Source: an uncultured Anaerolineae bacterium (lineage in GTDB: Bacteria > Chloroflexota > Anaerolineae > J036 > Brachytrichaceae). From it: DNA of 64,000 nucleotides. Positions 39,117-51,512 of the stretch are shown here, piece after piece; position 1 is the first letter of the stretch; the number at the start of each line of letters is the position of its first letter. The position numbers and the translations under genes were made by a program. Where the stretch lies: positions 1 through 64,000 of the forward strand of contig CALHLE010000046.1 of assembly GCA_938034415.1 (NCBI GenBank), given 5' to 3'. Below the pieces are notes generated by a model. That model was given only the letters and a program-made list of their open reading frames with translations. It made no database searches and was not told the DNA's origin.

Positions 39117-40121
39117 CTAATCGGACGGTTTAAGACAAGCAGGCCGGCCTGAGGCCATCAGCCGCGCTCGGAACATCTCCAAGAAACGCTGGGCATCTAC
39201 CTGCATGAGGCAGTTCACCTTCGGCGTTGCCCAGAAAAGGCCCCGCCGGTCAGCAATCGTTGCGCCCATCGCCGGCCCATCCAGCGGCACAACCATGCTC
39301 CAGCGTTCGGCCCGAAAGAGAGTTGGGTCAATCAGGTAAGCGATGGCTGATGGATCATGCGTGTCTACGCCGCCATCCGGGTAGCCATATCGCTCACGGT
39401 GGAATTGCTGGTAGAAAGGCACGATCCGAGCGATAAACTGGGCCAGCGGGTTGCCAGAGCGGCGGAGCGCGGCAAAGAACGCTTCGTCCATGCGCACCGC
39501 CATGGTCACGTCCAGGCCGGCCATGGTCACATCCCAGCCGGCGCTGAAGACCAACGCGGCAGCGTGGGGGTCGTTGTGAATGTTGGCTTCGGCCAGCGGC
39601 GAGACGTTGCCGGGCGTCGCCACGCTCCCGCCCATGATGACCACGTTGCGCACCGCCTGCGCAATGCGCGGCTCCAACTGGAGGGCCAACCCAATGTTGG
39701 TCAGCGGGCCGACGGCGACGAGGGTTATCTCGCCCGGCCGAGCCATCACCGTCTCGACGATGAATTGAGCAGCAGGCACGCCGAGCGGTTTTTGGTTGGG
39801 GTTGTGTACTGCCGTCCAGCCAATATTGCCCATGGCGTCGTCGCCGTGCACAAATTCGCCGGTCTGGCCGCGCGGACGCACCATCGGGCGATCCGCGCCT
39901 CGGGCAACGGGGATGCCGGGGCGGCCGGCCAGGTTGAGCAGGTTGAGCGCGTTGCGCGTGGTTGCCTCGACATGCGAATTGCCGAAGACCGTCGTCACGC
40001 CCACCACCTCAATCTCCGGCGACACGAGCGCCAGCAGCAGCGCCATCGCATCGTCAATGCCGGGATCGGTGTCAAAAAGGATTTTGAACTTCGGTTGGGC
40101 AGTCTGGGCGTCGTTCATCAA
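39117..40121 (-). CDS. Inosine-uridine preferring nucleoside hydrolase
   Basis: ILFDTDPGIDDAMALLLAL; TLVAVGPLTNIGLAL; VVIMGGS. Confidence 0.95.
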   Translation of the reverse strand: MMNDAQTAQPKFKILFDTDPGIDDAMALLLALVSPEIEVVGVTTVFGNSHVEATTRNALNLLNLAGRPGIPVARGADRPMVRPRGQTGEFVHGDDAMGNIGWTAVHNPNQKPLGVPAAQFIVETVMARPGEITLVAVGPLTNIGLALQLEPRIAQAVRNVVIMGGSVATPGNVSPLAEANIHNDPHAAALVFSAGWDVTMAGLDVTMAVRMDEAFFAALRRSGNPLAQFIARIVPFYQQFHRERYGYPDGGVDTHDPSAIAYLIDPTLFRAERWSMVVPLDGPAMGATIADRRGLFWATPKVNCLMQVDAQRFLEMFRARLMASGRPACLKPSD

Positions 40122-40125
40122 ATCG

Positions 40126-40995
40126 TTACTCGTCCATCATCGCTCTTGCGATGTGGGCTGCGATGCGGGCATTGTTGATTAGCAGCGCGACATTAGCGCG
40201 CACACTGGCGCCGCCGGTCAGCTTGGCAATCTGATCGAGCATGAACGGCGTAGCGGCCGGCCCGCGAATGCCGGCCTCGTCGGCGCGGCGCTGCGCTTCG
40301 ATGATGGCCTCCTCGGCGACCTCGCGCGATAGTTCGGCCTCGCGGGGCACTGGCACGCACACCAACTCGCCGCCGGGCAGGCCAAGCGCGCGGCGCGCCC
40401 GCACAATGCGGGCGACGTCCTGGGGCGTCTCGGCGCGGATGTCGGCGCGCAGCCCACTGCGACGCATGTAGAAGGCCGGGATCTCGTCCGTTTGGTAGCC
40501 GATCACGGGCACCCCCAGCGTCTCCAAGCGCTCGAAGGTAAGCGGCAAGTCGAGCAGCGCCTTCGCGCCGGCGCATACCACCGTCACCGGCGTGCGGCTC
40601 AGCTCGATCAGGTCAGCACTGACATCGAAAGGGTGGCCGCGATGCACGCCGCCGATGCCTCCGGTGGCAAATACGCCGATGCCGTGCTTGGCGGCCAAGA
40701 ACATGGTGGCTGCGACCGTAGTTCCGCCATCCAGCCCCATGCCGATGAGGATGCCTAAGTCGCGCGTGCTGCATTTGCGCACATCTTTGGCCTTGGCCAG
40801 CGCTTCGATCTCGTCGTCGTGCAGGCCGATCCTGACCTGTCCGCCCAGCACGGCGATGATGCAGGGCTGAGCTTCGCACTCGCGCACCGCCTGCGCCATC
40901 TCGCGCGCTACTTGCGCGTTGCGCGGGTAGGCGAAGCCATGCGTGATGAGCGCCGATTCGAGCGCAACGCGCGGCGTGAGCGTGGACACAGGCAA
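40126..40995 (-). CDS. psuG: Pseudouridine-5'-phosphate glycosidase
   Basis: ALESALITHGFAYPRN; KCSTRDLGILIGMGLDGGTTVAATM; FATGGIGGVHRG; LINNARIAAHIA. Confidence 0.93.
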   Translation of the reverse strand: MPVSTLTPRVALESALITHGFAYPRNAQVAREMAQAVRECEAQPCIIAVLGGQVRIGLHDDEIEALAKAKDVRKCSTRDLGILIGMGLDGGTTVAATMFLAAKHGIGVFATGGIGGVHRGHPFDVSADLIELSRTPVTVVCAGAKALLDLPLTFERLETLGVPVIGYQTDEIPAFYMRRSGLRADIRAETPQDVARIVRARRALGLPGGELVCVPVPREAELSREVAEEAIIEAQRRADEAGIRGPAATPFMLDQIAKLTGGASVRANVALLINNARIAAHIARAMMDE

Positions 40996-40999
40996 GATG

Positions 41000-42133
41000 C
41001 TAGCACATTGCAGTTAGCGCGTCGGCAGACGAGACAGATCCGCCATCATTCAAAAACTCATACAGCAAGCCGTGGAAGTGATGCACGCCGTTTTCGCGCT
41101 TCACGCAATAGCGGCCGGCGTCATACACCCCCACCAGCAAGTTGCGCCATACGTACTCGCAGATCTCAATGTCTTCGCGCTGGATTTCATCGCTGAAGGC
41201 CATCGAGTCTTGCAGGGTGTTCCACGTCTCCGGCGTGCCGGGGTCGGAGAAATACCACTCGAAGATGGTCAATGTGCGGTCGTAGCTCAGCGGCACGATG
41301 ATGTTGATCTGCAACATGCCGAGATAGATGTTCAGCATGAAGTTGGGGAAGATCCAGTAGTAGAAGGCTTTGTCATCCCCCTGCAGCGCGGTATAGACGC
41401 GGCCGGCGGCGTCCTCGGCGCGCACTGGGCGGATGGGCGCATATTGGGAGGAGTAATAGCGGAAGGTATCTACGCGATACTGCTCATAATCCAGCTCCCG
41501 ATATAAGCCGGGATGCGCCACCGGAACGTGATAGCCCTCAAGATAGTTGTCAATGTAAACCTTCCAGTTTGCATTCACATAGTAGTCGCGGCGTTCTACG
41601 CGGCGCATGCCCTCGAAGTTAAATCGCGCCGTTTCAGCGGGGATGTTGCCCAGCGTCTCCAGCAGGCTTGGGCCGTCATTGCTCATGTTGACAAAGGCGA
41701 ACGGCCCCCACGTCTCGATGCGGATGGGGATCAGGCCATAGTCGCACTTGTCGAAGTCCTGCACACCCTCGAATTCAGGGGCCGTGCGCAACGTGCCATC
41801 CAGGTCATACAGCCAGCCGTGATAACGGCATTGCAACGTCTTGCGATTGCCGGCGCCCTGCGCCACCACGCCGGCGCGATGCCGACACACGTTGTAATAC
41901 GCGCGCAGGTTGCCCTGCAAATCGCGCACAACCACTACCGGCACGCCTACCACGTCCACCGCCACATAGTTGCCCGGAAAGCGCAACTGATCGAGCGACG
42001 CGGCAAACTGCCACGTTCGCCGGAATATGCGCCGGTGCTCAAGCTCCAGCCGGGCAGGATCGGTGTACCAATGCGCTGGAATCGTATGGGCGCGAGACAG
42101 GTCAGGGTTGAACGTGAAAGATTGAGCGACCAT
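41000..42133 (-). CDS. Rieske [2Fe-2S] ring-hydroxylating oxygenase alpha subunit-like
   Basis: CRHRAGVVAQGAGNRKTLQCRYHGWLYDLDG; NYLEGYHVPVAHPGL non-heme Fe site. Confidence 0.92.
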   Translation of the reverse strand: MVAQSFTFNPDLSRAHTIPAHWYTDPARLELEHRRIFRRTWQFAASLDQLRFPGNYVAVDVVGVPVVVVRDLQGNLRAYYNVCRHRAGVVAQGAGNRKTLQCRYHGWLYDLDGTLRTAPEFEGVQDFDKCDYGLIPIRIETWGPFAFVNMSNDGPSLLETLGNIPAETARFNFEGMRRVERRDYYVNANWKVYIDNYLEGYHVPVAHPGLYRELDYEQYRVDTFRYYSSQYAPIRPVRAEDAAGRVYTALQGDDKAFYYWIFPNFMLNIYLGMLQINIIVPLSYDRTLTIFEWYFSDPGTPETWNTLQDSMAFSDEIQREDIEICEYVWRNLLVGVYDAGRYCVKRENGVHHFHGLLYEFLNDGGSVSSADALTAMC

Positions 42134-42176
42134 GGCAGGATTCTCTCTCAGCGCAACGCAGCCGGCAAATGGCTGA

Positions 42177-43374
42177 CCGCCAAGTTGTCGTAATGTTATA
42201 GCGCTCCAGTTCGCCACGGGCGAAGATGTCGCGCGCAACCTGGCCACCTGCTTACGCATGATAGATGCCGCCGCCGCGTACAAGCCCCACCTGATGGTGC
42301 TGCCGGAATTCTGCAACCACATCGCATGGTATGCCGACAAAGCACATGCTTGGCGCGTCGCCGTGACGCTCAACGGCGACTTCCCGGCTGCCATCAGCGA
42401 GCGCGCCCGACGCCATCGCTGCTTCATCAAGAATCAACTGCACCGTCCGGCGCGCCGGCAATAGCGCCAGCGGCACAAACATCCTCTTCTCACCCGGTGG
42501 CGAACCAATTGCCATCGGCGACAAGCAACTGCTGATGGGCAACGAGAACAATTTCCTGACGCCGGCCGGCGTACGCACGCCGGTAGTCCAGACGCCCATC
42601 GGCCGGCTGTGGATATATTGCTGCATGGACGGTGTAATTCCGGAGGTCGCACAAAGCTGATCGTTTTGCCTGAGTTGTTCGGCCTCGCCGACGGACGGGC
42701 AACCGACCCGGCGCCGGCGCAGGCAATTGGTCAACAGGTCGTCGCCGCGATGCAGTCGGCCATCGGCAGGAGCGACGCCCTGGTTGCCACGAGCATCACG
42801 CAAGGGGCACGCCACCTCGGCGTGCTCACCGGATGGCGCAGCGCCGTCATGGCGCAGCCGCAACTGCACCCGTGCCGGCGACATGCCTGGTGCGTTGAAC
42901 TGGGCGACGGCCTACAGACTTGCGACGCGCCGTTCGGTCGAATTGCGCTCGTGCTCGGGCCAGACGCAATCTATCCGGAGACCTTTCGGCTGGCGGCGCT
43001 GCAGGACGCCGAGATCGTCGTCGTGCCGGCGCATCCGCTAGAAGTATGGGGAGATGACGCTGGGCCTGCCGGAGCGCGCCGCAGAGAATCGGCTGAACCT
43101 GGTTGTCGCCTCGCGCCGCACCCACGCCGGCGACAGCGCAATCTTCGCCGCCGGCCCGGACTTCACCCTGTGGACGGAATGGAAGACCCGCTCGTTTGAC
43201 GGCAACACCAACATGCCGCTCATCACCCGCGCCGAGCGCCCCGGCTTGACACTGGCAACGGCCTATCCGGCGGCCTGCGCTAACCGGATGATTTCACAGA
43301 AGACAAACCTGGTCGAAGGCCGGCCGTGGCATTGGTCGAAGCAATCACGGATGCCGCTCGCCCGTCGCCATTGA
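42177..43374 (+). pseudogene. Frameshifted nitrilase/carbon-nitrogen hydrolase (apparent two-domain) remnant
   Basis: Homology moves through frames: HLMVLPEFC..CFIKN (Glu/Lys), then LWIYCCMDGVIPE (Cys), then KLIVLPELFGL..DAEIVVVPAHPLEVWG, then RAAENRLNLVVASRR..; stops between segments. Confidence 0.85.
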
Positions 43375-43674
43375 TGCAAGCGCCGCTCGGCGGCCCAGCG
43401 CCGCCTAATTTGACCGTTGTCTCAACTCATGCAAAACCCCCCACATGGGAGCAATAGCCGTGAAGCGCTGCAGGCAAGCAGTGCAAGACTTTTTCTCAGA
43501 GCTATCGGCGGCCCCTAAACGCTTCCAGGTCATACGCCTGTTGCAAATGCCTCACCCGCATTACTCCGTCAACTGCTTACGCGCCGACATCCCGCCCTAA
43601 GCGAGCCGAGTTATTCCTTCACGAGTCACGTTCGCGCTACGAATGCCACGTAGAGCAGAGGAGGAGGAATCGGC

Positions 43675-44503
43675 ATGCGTAGAAACACGGTATCTCTCGC
43701 TGTCGTGGGGATGACTTTAATCATAGTCGCAGCTTGCAGCGTGAGTGTCCTGAGCAACAAACCAGCGCCTGGCAGCGTAGCGACTGAGCCGCAAACAGGC
43801 TCTCGCGATGTGAGCGTCGCTAATTTTCATCAGTCAACAGAAATCCAGCCAGCAGAAGTCCCCGCTGCGGCGTCACACGCTGTTGACTTGATCGGCGCGT
43901 GGGTGGACATCGGCGCACCCCGCACAGCGCCATTTGATAATCAAGGCTACGACGGCAAAACCTACCGGGCTACGTTCAACGAGGACGTATTGCCGCTGTT
44001 CACCCAGCCGGACGTGTGGTATCCCGGCGCGCCGGCCTGCACCAGTTGCCATCATGCCAACCTGGAGAACTCGTATCACGAGATGGATCTCAGCAGCTAC
44101 GAGGGCATCCTGGCCGGCGGCGACCGCCTCTCCAAGCCGCCCGGCGTGCCCATCCTTGGCCAGAGCGCACCCGGCGCCGCCGACTTCAACTGGGCCAAAG
44201 CCAGCCTGCGCGGGCGCTTGCGCAACAACCGCACGCCCCGGCATGCCCTTCGACATCACCGCGGCCAACCGCGAAGGGCCGGTCGTTCAGGTCGGCCACT
44301 TGGAAGGCAAGCCACGCGATAGCGTCGTCGCCATGTTGAGCAGTGAGCCGCTCAAGCCGCCTGACCCAGCTGTGATCAAGCAACTGGTGGATCGCGGCAG
44401 TTGCAAAGCCTGTCACATGACGCCAAACCTGAAAAACGCGAATGGCACGCTTGGCCCGTCGTGGTGCAAAGCGACGGAAGAGTTCAAGACCGGCAAGTAT
44501 TGA
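43675..44503 (+). pseudogene. Frameshifted di-heme cytochrome c lipoprotein (or single-base indel error)
   Basis: Frame 1 gives lipobox VAAC and CTSCHH; homology continues in frame 2 as RPGMPFDITAANREGPVVQVG..CKACH; removing one C from 44236-44239 joins them. Confidence 0.75.
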
Positions 44504-44579
44504 CCTAGCGTTCATCTACCCAGTCTATTGTCAATCCAAACGCGATGATCGCCGAGATCCGTCCATCCGTCCAAGCCGC

Positions 44580-44609
44580 TTGACGTTGTGTTCCAAAACG
44601 TGGTATTAT
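44580..44609 (+). promoter_or_regulatory. hrcA promoter TTGACG-N18-TATTAT
   Basis: -35 at 44580-44585, -10 at 44604-44609. Confidence 0.7.
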
Positions 44610-44622
44610 CTTCGCTGTTACG

Positions 44623-44649
44623 TTAGCACTCTGCGCCTATGACTGCTAA
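44623..44649. promoter_or_regulatory. CIRCE element TTAGCACTC-N9-GACTGCTAA (HrcA operator)
   Basis: 17/18 match to TTAGCACTC-N9-GAGTGCTAA; overlaps hrcA ATG 44639. Confidence 0.92.
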
Positions 44650-45682
44650 TCCAAACGCCATAACTACACAAGAGCTGACCCTGCGACAGCAGACGATACT
44701 CGGGCTGGTTGTGAAGACTTACATCAACACGGCGACGCCGGTCAGCTCCAAGGCGCTCTTGGAGGCAAATGACCTGGGCGTGTCCAGCGCGACCATTCGC
44801 AACGAGATGGCCGTGTTGGAAGAGCTGGGCTACCTCACTCATCCGCACACTTCGGCCGGCCGCGTGCCCACTGACAAGGGCTACCGCTACTTCGTCGAGC
44901 GGCTGATCGGCGACGTGGAACTACCGCAAGCCGAGCAGAACATGATCCGCCATCAATTCCACCAGGCCAAGCTGGAGATGAGCCAGTGGATGCAACTGGC
45001 AGCGGCGATCTTAGCGCGCTCCGCGCGCAGCGCCGCGCTGGTGACGGCGCCTAAGGTCGAGCAGCCGCGCCTGCGACACCTCGAGTTGATCTCGACGCAG
45101 TCACAACTCGTCCTCCTCGTGGTGGTGTTTCAGGGCGGCACGGTGCGCCAGCGCTATCTCACCTTGAAGGAGCCCATGGATCAGGCATCCCTTAGCCAGG
45201 TCGCGGCGAAGTTCAACGCGCTTGGGCACGAGCTGGATGTGGCGTCGTTGCGCGCGAAGATCACCGATCCGACTGACTTTGAGTCCGCCATACTCGACCT
45301 GCTGACGGAGTTGACCACCGGGAGCGAAGTGCCGATCAACGAGGTGTATCGCGACGGTTTGACCGAGGTGTTGCAAGAGCCGGAGTTCAACAAGCGCGGC
45401 GACGCTAATGCGCTGGTCAGCGCCTTCGAGCAACCCACCTTCCTGAACGAGGTCATTGCCTCGCCGGTTGGCACGGTGCAAGTGGTAATCGGCGGCGAGG
45501 GCCGTTGGCGTGAACTAAGCGCATGCAGCATGGTGATCGCGCGCTACGGCGTGGAAGGGTTTGCCACCGGCGCGCTCGGCGTGCTCGGCCCGACGCGCAT
45601 GCCCTACGGGCGCGCCATCGGCACGGTGCGCTACGTTGCCGACCTGATGAGCGACCTGGTGAGCGACTTATACGTAGACTGA
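44639..45682 (+). CDS. hrcA: Heat-inducible transcription repressor HrcA
   Basis: LTLRQQTILGLVVKTYINTATPVSSKALLE; SSATIRNEMAVLEELGYLTHPHTSAGRVPTDKGYRYFV. Confidence 0.97.
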   Translation: MTANPNAITTQELTLRQQTILGLVVKTYINTATPVSSKALLEANDLGVSSATIRNEMAVLEELGYLTHPHTSAGRVPTDKGYRYFVERLIGDVELPQAEQNMIRHQFHQAKLEMSQWMQLAAAILARSARSAALVTAPKVEQPRLRHLELISTQSQLVLLVVVFQGGTVRQRYLTLKEPMDQASLSQVAAKFNALGHELDVASLRAKITDPTDFESAILDLLTELTTGSEVPINEVYRDGLTEVLQEPEFNKRGDANALVSAFEQPTFLNEVIASPVGTVQVVIGGEGRWRELSACSMVIARYGVEGFATGALGVLGPTRMPYGRAIGTVRYVADLMSDLVSDLYVD

Positions 45683-45746
45683 TGCGATAGGCGCGCTGCG
45701 GTATCAGCTTGCATTAAGCGCGCGCGACTATCCTTAACAGAAGGCT

Positions 45747-46355
45747 ATGCCCAACCGTTCGCAGTGGAGTAGTGAAATGATGACGGAGACAACTGCGCAA
45801 GACCAGACCACAACGACGGATGCGACGACGAATGCCCCGGAGGGAATTGCCGAAGCGGAAGCGACGGCGCCCGCCGCCGAAGCCGACCCGATCGCGGCTT
45901 TGCAGAAAGCCCTGCAAGAGGCGCAGGCAAAAGCCGACGAATATCTTGACGGCTGGCAGCGCGCCCGCGCTGAGTTTGCCAACTACAAGAAACGCCAGGA
46001 GCAGCAAAGCGCTGACCTGCGCGCCTTCGCAACGTTAGAACTGATTCGCAAGCTGCTGCCAATCCTAGATGACTTCGAGCGCGCCGCAAAGACGCTTCCC
46101 GAAGGCATCGCACACATGACGTGGATCGAGGGCGTGATGCTCATCCAGCGCAAGCTAAAGTTGATCCTGGAGAGCGAAGGCGTCAAGGAGATCGAAGTTC
46201 GCAAGAACGACCCATTCGATCCCACATTGCACGAGGCTATCAGCCACGACGAAGCCGAAGGCGTGGAGAGCGGGCACGTCATCGAGGAGTTGCAAAAGGG
46301 CTACAAGATCGGCGACCGCGTGATCCGGCCGACCCTGGTCAGGGTAGCGAAGTAA
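45747..46355 (+). CDS. grpE: Nucleotide exchange factor GrpE
   Basis: YLDGWQRARAEFANYKKRQEQ; DPFDPTLHEAI; VIEELQKGYKIGDRVIRPTLVRVAK. Confidence 0.96.
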   Translation: MPNRSQWSSEMMTETTAQDQTTTTDATTNAPEGIAEAEATAPAAEADPIAALQKALQEAQAKADEYLDGWQRARAEFANYKKRQEQQSADLRAFATLELIRKLLPILDDFERAAKTLPEGIAHMTWIEGVMLIQRKLKLILESEGVKEIEVRKNDPFDPTLHEAISHDEAEGVESGHVIEELQKGYKIGDRVIRPTLVRVAK

Positions 46356-46467
46356 ATGAAGTACATTTTGGACTCAACATCTCCCCAGCTTTCGTCTTCT
46401 GTTCAGGAGCACGCCGACGCCCTCATAATGAAAGGCGAAAGCCAGAGATGAAAATGAGAGAGCAGAT

Positions 46468-48381
<1,914 letters not shown>

Positions 48382-48476
48382 GCGTCATGCGTCTCGCCGC
48401 TTGCATCCTGGGCCTTGCGCAATGCGCGGAGCCATGAGGCGTAGGCGGTGAGACACGCCGCGCGCAACACAAGCCC

Positions 48477-49604
48477 ATGGCAACGACTAAACGCGATTAC
48501 TACGAAGTGCTCGGCGTGCCGCGCAACGCCAGCAGCGACGAAATCAAAAAAGCGTTTCGCCGGCTTGCGCGCGAGTATCACCCCGACGTCAATAAGTCGC
48601 CAGACGCCGAAAACAAGTTCAAGGAGATCAACGAAGCCTACGAGGTGCTGAGCGACGAGCAGAAGCGCGCTGCGTATGACCGCTACGGTCACGCCGGCGC
48701 GCAAGGCGGCTTCGGCACCGAAGGATTCGGTGGCTTCAGCGACATCAACGACATCTTCAGCGAGTTCTTCGGCGGCTTCGCCCGAGCCGGCGCCCAGGCG
48801 CGCCGCGGGCCGCGTCGCGGCGCCGACCTGCGCTACGACCTGAAGATAGACTTCCTTGAAGCAGTCTTCGGCGCAGAGAAAGAGATCGAAGTCATCCGCA
48901 ACGACGTTTGTCCGCGCTGCAACGGCTCCGGCGCGGAGCCGGGCACCAGCCCCATGCGTTGCCGCACATGCAACGGCACGGGAGAAGTGCGCCGGGTGCA
49001 ACAGAGCATCCTCGGATCATTCGTCAACGTCGCCACCTGCCCGACATGCAACGGCACAGGCGAGGTCATCACCACCCCGTGTCGGCAGTGCGGCGGTCGT
49101 AAGCAGGTGCGCGTGACGCGCACACTGGTAGTCAACATCCCGCCCGGCGTGGACACTGGAACACAGATTCGCCTGAACGGAGAGGGAGAACCCGGCGTCA
49201 ACGGGGGGCCACCCGGCAATTTATATGTCGTCATCAATGTGGCCCCGCATCCCTTCTTCCGCCGCAAGGATGAGGACATCATCGTTGAGGTCTCGATCAA
49301 CGTCGCACAAGCCGCGTTGGGCGATGAGATCGAAGTGCCCACCGTAGATGGCAGGGAGAAGCTCGTCATCCCGGCCGGCACGCAGAGCGGCAGCGTGTTC
49401 CGCATCAAGGGCAAAGGGGTGCCTCACCTGCGTCGCAACACGCGCGGCGACCAAATTGTGCTGGTCACCGTGCAGGTCCCGCAATCACTCACCGCCGAGC
49501 AGAAACGCTTGTTCCTGGAGCTATCCAAGACATTAGGCCGGGAAGTCGTCCCGCAACAGGAGAAGGGCTTCTTCGACAAGCTGAAAGATGCGTTCGGCGT
49601 CTAG
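48477..49604 (+). CDS. dnaJ: Molecular chaperone DnaJ
   Basis: [34 protein letters not shown]; four CxxCxGxG-type zinc motifs. Confidence 0.98.
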   Translation: MATTKRDYYEVLGVPRNASSDEIKKAFRRLAREYHPDVNKSPDAENKFKEINEAYEVLSDEQKRAAYDRYGHAGAQGGFGTEGFGGFSDINDIFSEFFGGFARAGAQARRGPRRGADLRYDLKIDFLEAVFGAEKEIEVIRNDVCPRCNGSGAEPGTSPMRCRTCNGTGEVRRVQQSILGSFVNVATCPTCNGTGEVITTPCRQCGGRKQVRVTRTLVVNIPPGVDTGTQIRLNGEGEPGVNGGPPGNLYVVINVAPHPFFRRKDEDIIVEVSINVAQAALGDEIEVPTVDGREKLVIPAGTQSGSVFRIKGKGVPHLRRNTRGDQIVLVTVQVPQSLTAEQKRLFLELSKTLGREVVPQQEKGFFDKLKDAFGV

Positions 49605-50928
49605 CGCACTGAGAACGGAGAGCGAAGCGCCGAGGAGGTCGCGCTGCCCCGCGCTTCTCTTCATTCTCAATTTTGTGTTCTTGGTTCTGCTTGCCGCTTG
49701 CGCCAGCCTGCCCGGCCCGCGCCAGGTGAACGTGTTTCCATCGCCGGTCGCCTACGTGACCGCCGCGCCGCTGCCGGAACCCACGCCAACCCCGACGGTG
49801 CCACCGGTCCCCACGCCCACCCCACCGCCGCCCACGGCCGTCCCCAAGCGATTCCCTCAAGAGAGCACAGCAGCCATCGGCCTATGGAGCGACGCCCTCA
49901 CCGCTACGCAGCCGTTCCCCGGCTTTCTCGACATCGCCGTCGGCGACGCGGCGCGCGATTATCAGCGCGAGCGCAACCCACTGCTGGTCACACTCACCAA
50001 GAAAAGCGTCAGCGTAGCCAACGGCGACCAACTCGCCGATCTTCAGGCCAACAAGCCCGATTGGCTGCTCTACGATCGCAACAAGCGAGTGGCCTTCAGT
50101 TCAGCGGATAAGAGCGCGCCGCTGCTCGACATCCGCAACGAGGCCGTAAAGGACCGGCTGGCCGAGGACATTGCCGGCGCGATCAACACTGGCGGATTTG
50201 AAGGCGTGCTAATTGATGATGTGGGCGTAGACCTGATCCGCCCCACCGCCGCGCCGATATATACCGGCACGCAGACGTTCACCGAGCAGCAGCGCCGCAG
50301 CGCCGTGGAGGGTTTGCTGCGCACCTTGCGCGCGCGCATCCCCAGCAAGCTCATCATCATCGGCGGTTACGCCTGGAAGGACGGCCTGGCGTTCGCCGCG
50401 CGCAGCGATGAGGCCCAGACGCTCGCTACGCTGGCCGATGGCATTCACATCGCAGAATTTCTGCGCGCCCCGATCAGCAAAACGACCGAGTTCAAATCAG
50501 AAGCTAACTGGAAGCGCGACGTGGACTATCTGAGCGTCGCCTCGCAGGACAACAAAATCGTGCTGCTCACCACGCGGCTGATCGGCGCGCCCGAAGACCT
50601 GACCCGCCAATGGCTGAGCTATGCCACGGCGTCCTATTTGCTCGGCAAGAACGGCGCGCACACCTACTTTCAGTTCGACGCTGGCGACCCGGCCTATTCC
50701 AACGATCCCATCCTGAATGCGCCGATCGGCGCGCCGGTCGAGGCCTATACTAAGCTCAGCAGCGGCATCTACCAGCGCAAATTCAGCAGAGGTTTGGTGC
50801 TGGTCAACCCGACCAACGAACAGAAGAAGACCGCGCTAGACGGCGCCTACAAGTCGTTGCAGGGGAACCCGGTGGACGCCGGCATCACGATGGGGCCGCG
50901 AACAGGTATCATCCTGCTCAAACCATAG
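49588..50928 (+). CDS. Putative glycoside hydrolase-like lipoprotein (GHL15-type)
   Basis: Lipobox [14 protein letters not shown] linker; [33 protein letters not shown]. Confidence 0.7.
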   Translation: MRSASSALRTESEAPRRSRCPALLFILNFVFLVLLAACASLPGPRQVNVFPSPVAYVTAAPLPEPTPTPTVPPVPTPTPPPPTAVPKRFPQESTAAIGLWSDALTATQPFPGFLDIAVGDAARDYQRERNPLLVTLTKKSVSVANGDQLADLQANKPDWLLYDRNKRVAFSSADKSAPLLDIRNEAVKDRLAEDIAGAINTGGFEGVLIDDVGVDLIRPTAAPIYTGTQTFTEQQRRSAVEGLLRTLRARIPSKLIIIGGYAWKDGLAFAARSDEAQTLATLADGIHIAEFLRAPISKTTEFKSEANWKRDVDYLSVASQDNKIVLLTTRLIGAPEDLTRQWLSYATASYLLGKNGAHTYFQFDAGDPAYSNDPILNAPIGAPVEAYTKLSSGIYQRKFSRGLVLVNPTNEQKKTALDGAYKSLQGNPVDAGITMGPRTGIILLKP

Positions 50929-50948
50929 GGCGCGACGAGGACAACACC

Positions 50949-51476
50949 ATGAGATTAAAAGACAAACGCATCGCTTTCTTCGTCGAAGAGGGCTTTGAGG
51001 ATTTAGAGTTCTGGGCTGTTTACATGCGCTTGCGTGAAGAAGGCGCGCGCGTCACGGTCGTCGCGCCAAAAGCCGGCGTCACCTTCCGCAGCAAGAGTGG
51101 AGGCTTAACCGCGACGAGCGAGGCCGCCGCCGACGCGCTCGACACGCGCGACATGGATGCGGTCATCGTGCCGGGCGGATGGGCGCCTGATAAGCTGCGC
51201 CGATACGAGAGCGTGAAACATCGGGTGCGCGAGGCCTACGCGCAGGGCAAGATCATCGGCATGATCTGCCACGCCGGCTGGGTCGGCATCAGCGCCGGCA
51301 TCGTCAAAGGGCATCGCGCGACCGGCAGCGTCGCCATCAAAGACGACCTAGAAAATGCCGGGGCGACCTGGGTAGACGCTCCCGCTTTTCGCGATGGCAA
51401 TCTCGTGTGGGGGCGCGTCGTTGCCGACATCCCCGATTTCAACCGCGAGCTGATCAAGGCGATCGCGGACGGTTGA
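50949..51476 (+). CDS. DJ-1/PfpI-family protein
   Basis: RIAFFVEEGFEDLEFW; DAVIVPGGWAPDKLRR; GMICHAGWVGISAGI. Confidence 0.93.
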   Translation: MRLKDKRIAFFVEEGFEDLEFWAVYMRLREEGARVTVVAPKAGVTFRSKSGGLTATSEAAADALDTRDMDAVIVPGGWAPDKLRRYESVKHRVREAYAQGKIIGMICHAGWVGISAGIVKGHRATGSVAIKDDLENAGATWVDAPAFRDGNLVWGRVVADIPDFNRELIKAIADG

Positions 51477-51512
51477 TGTGCATCGCTCGAACGCCACTTG
51501 GGCTTATCTGCG

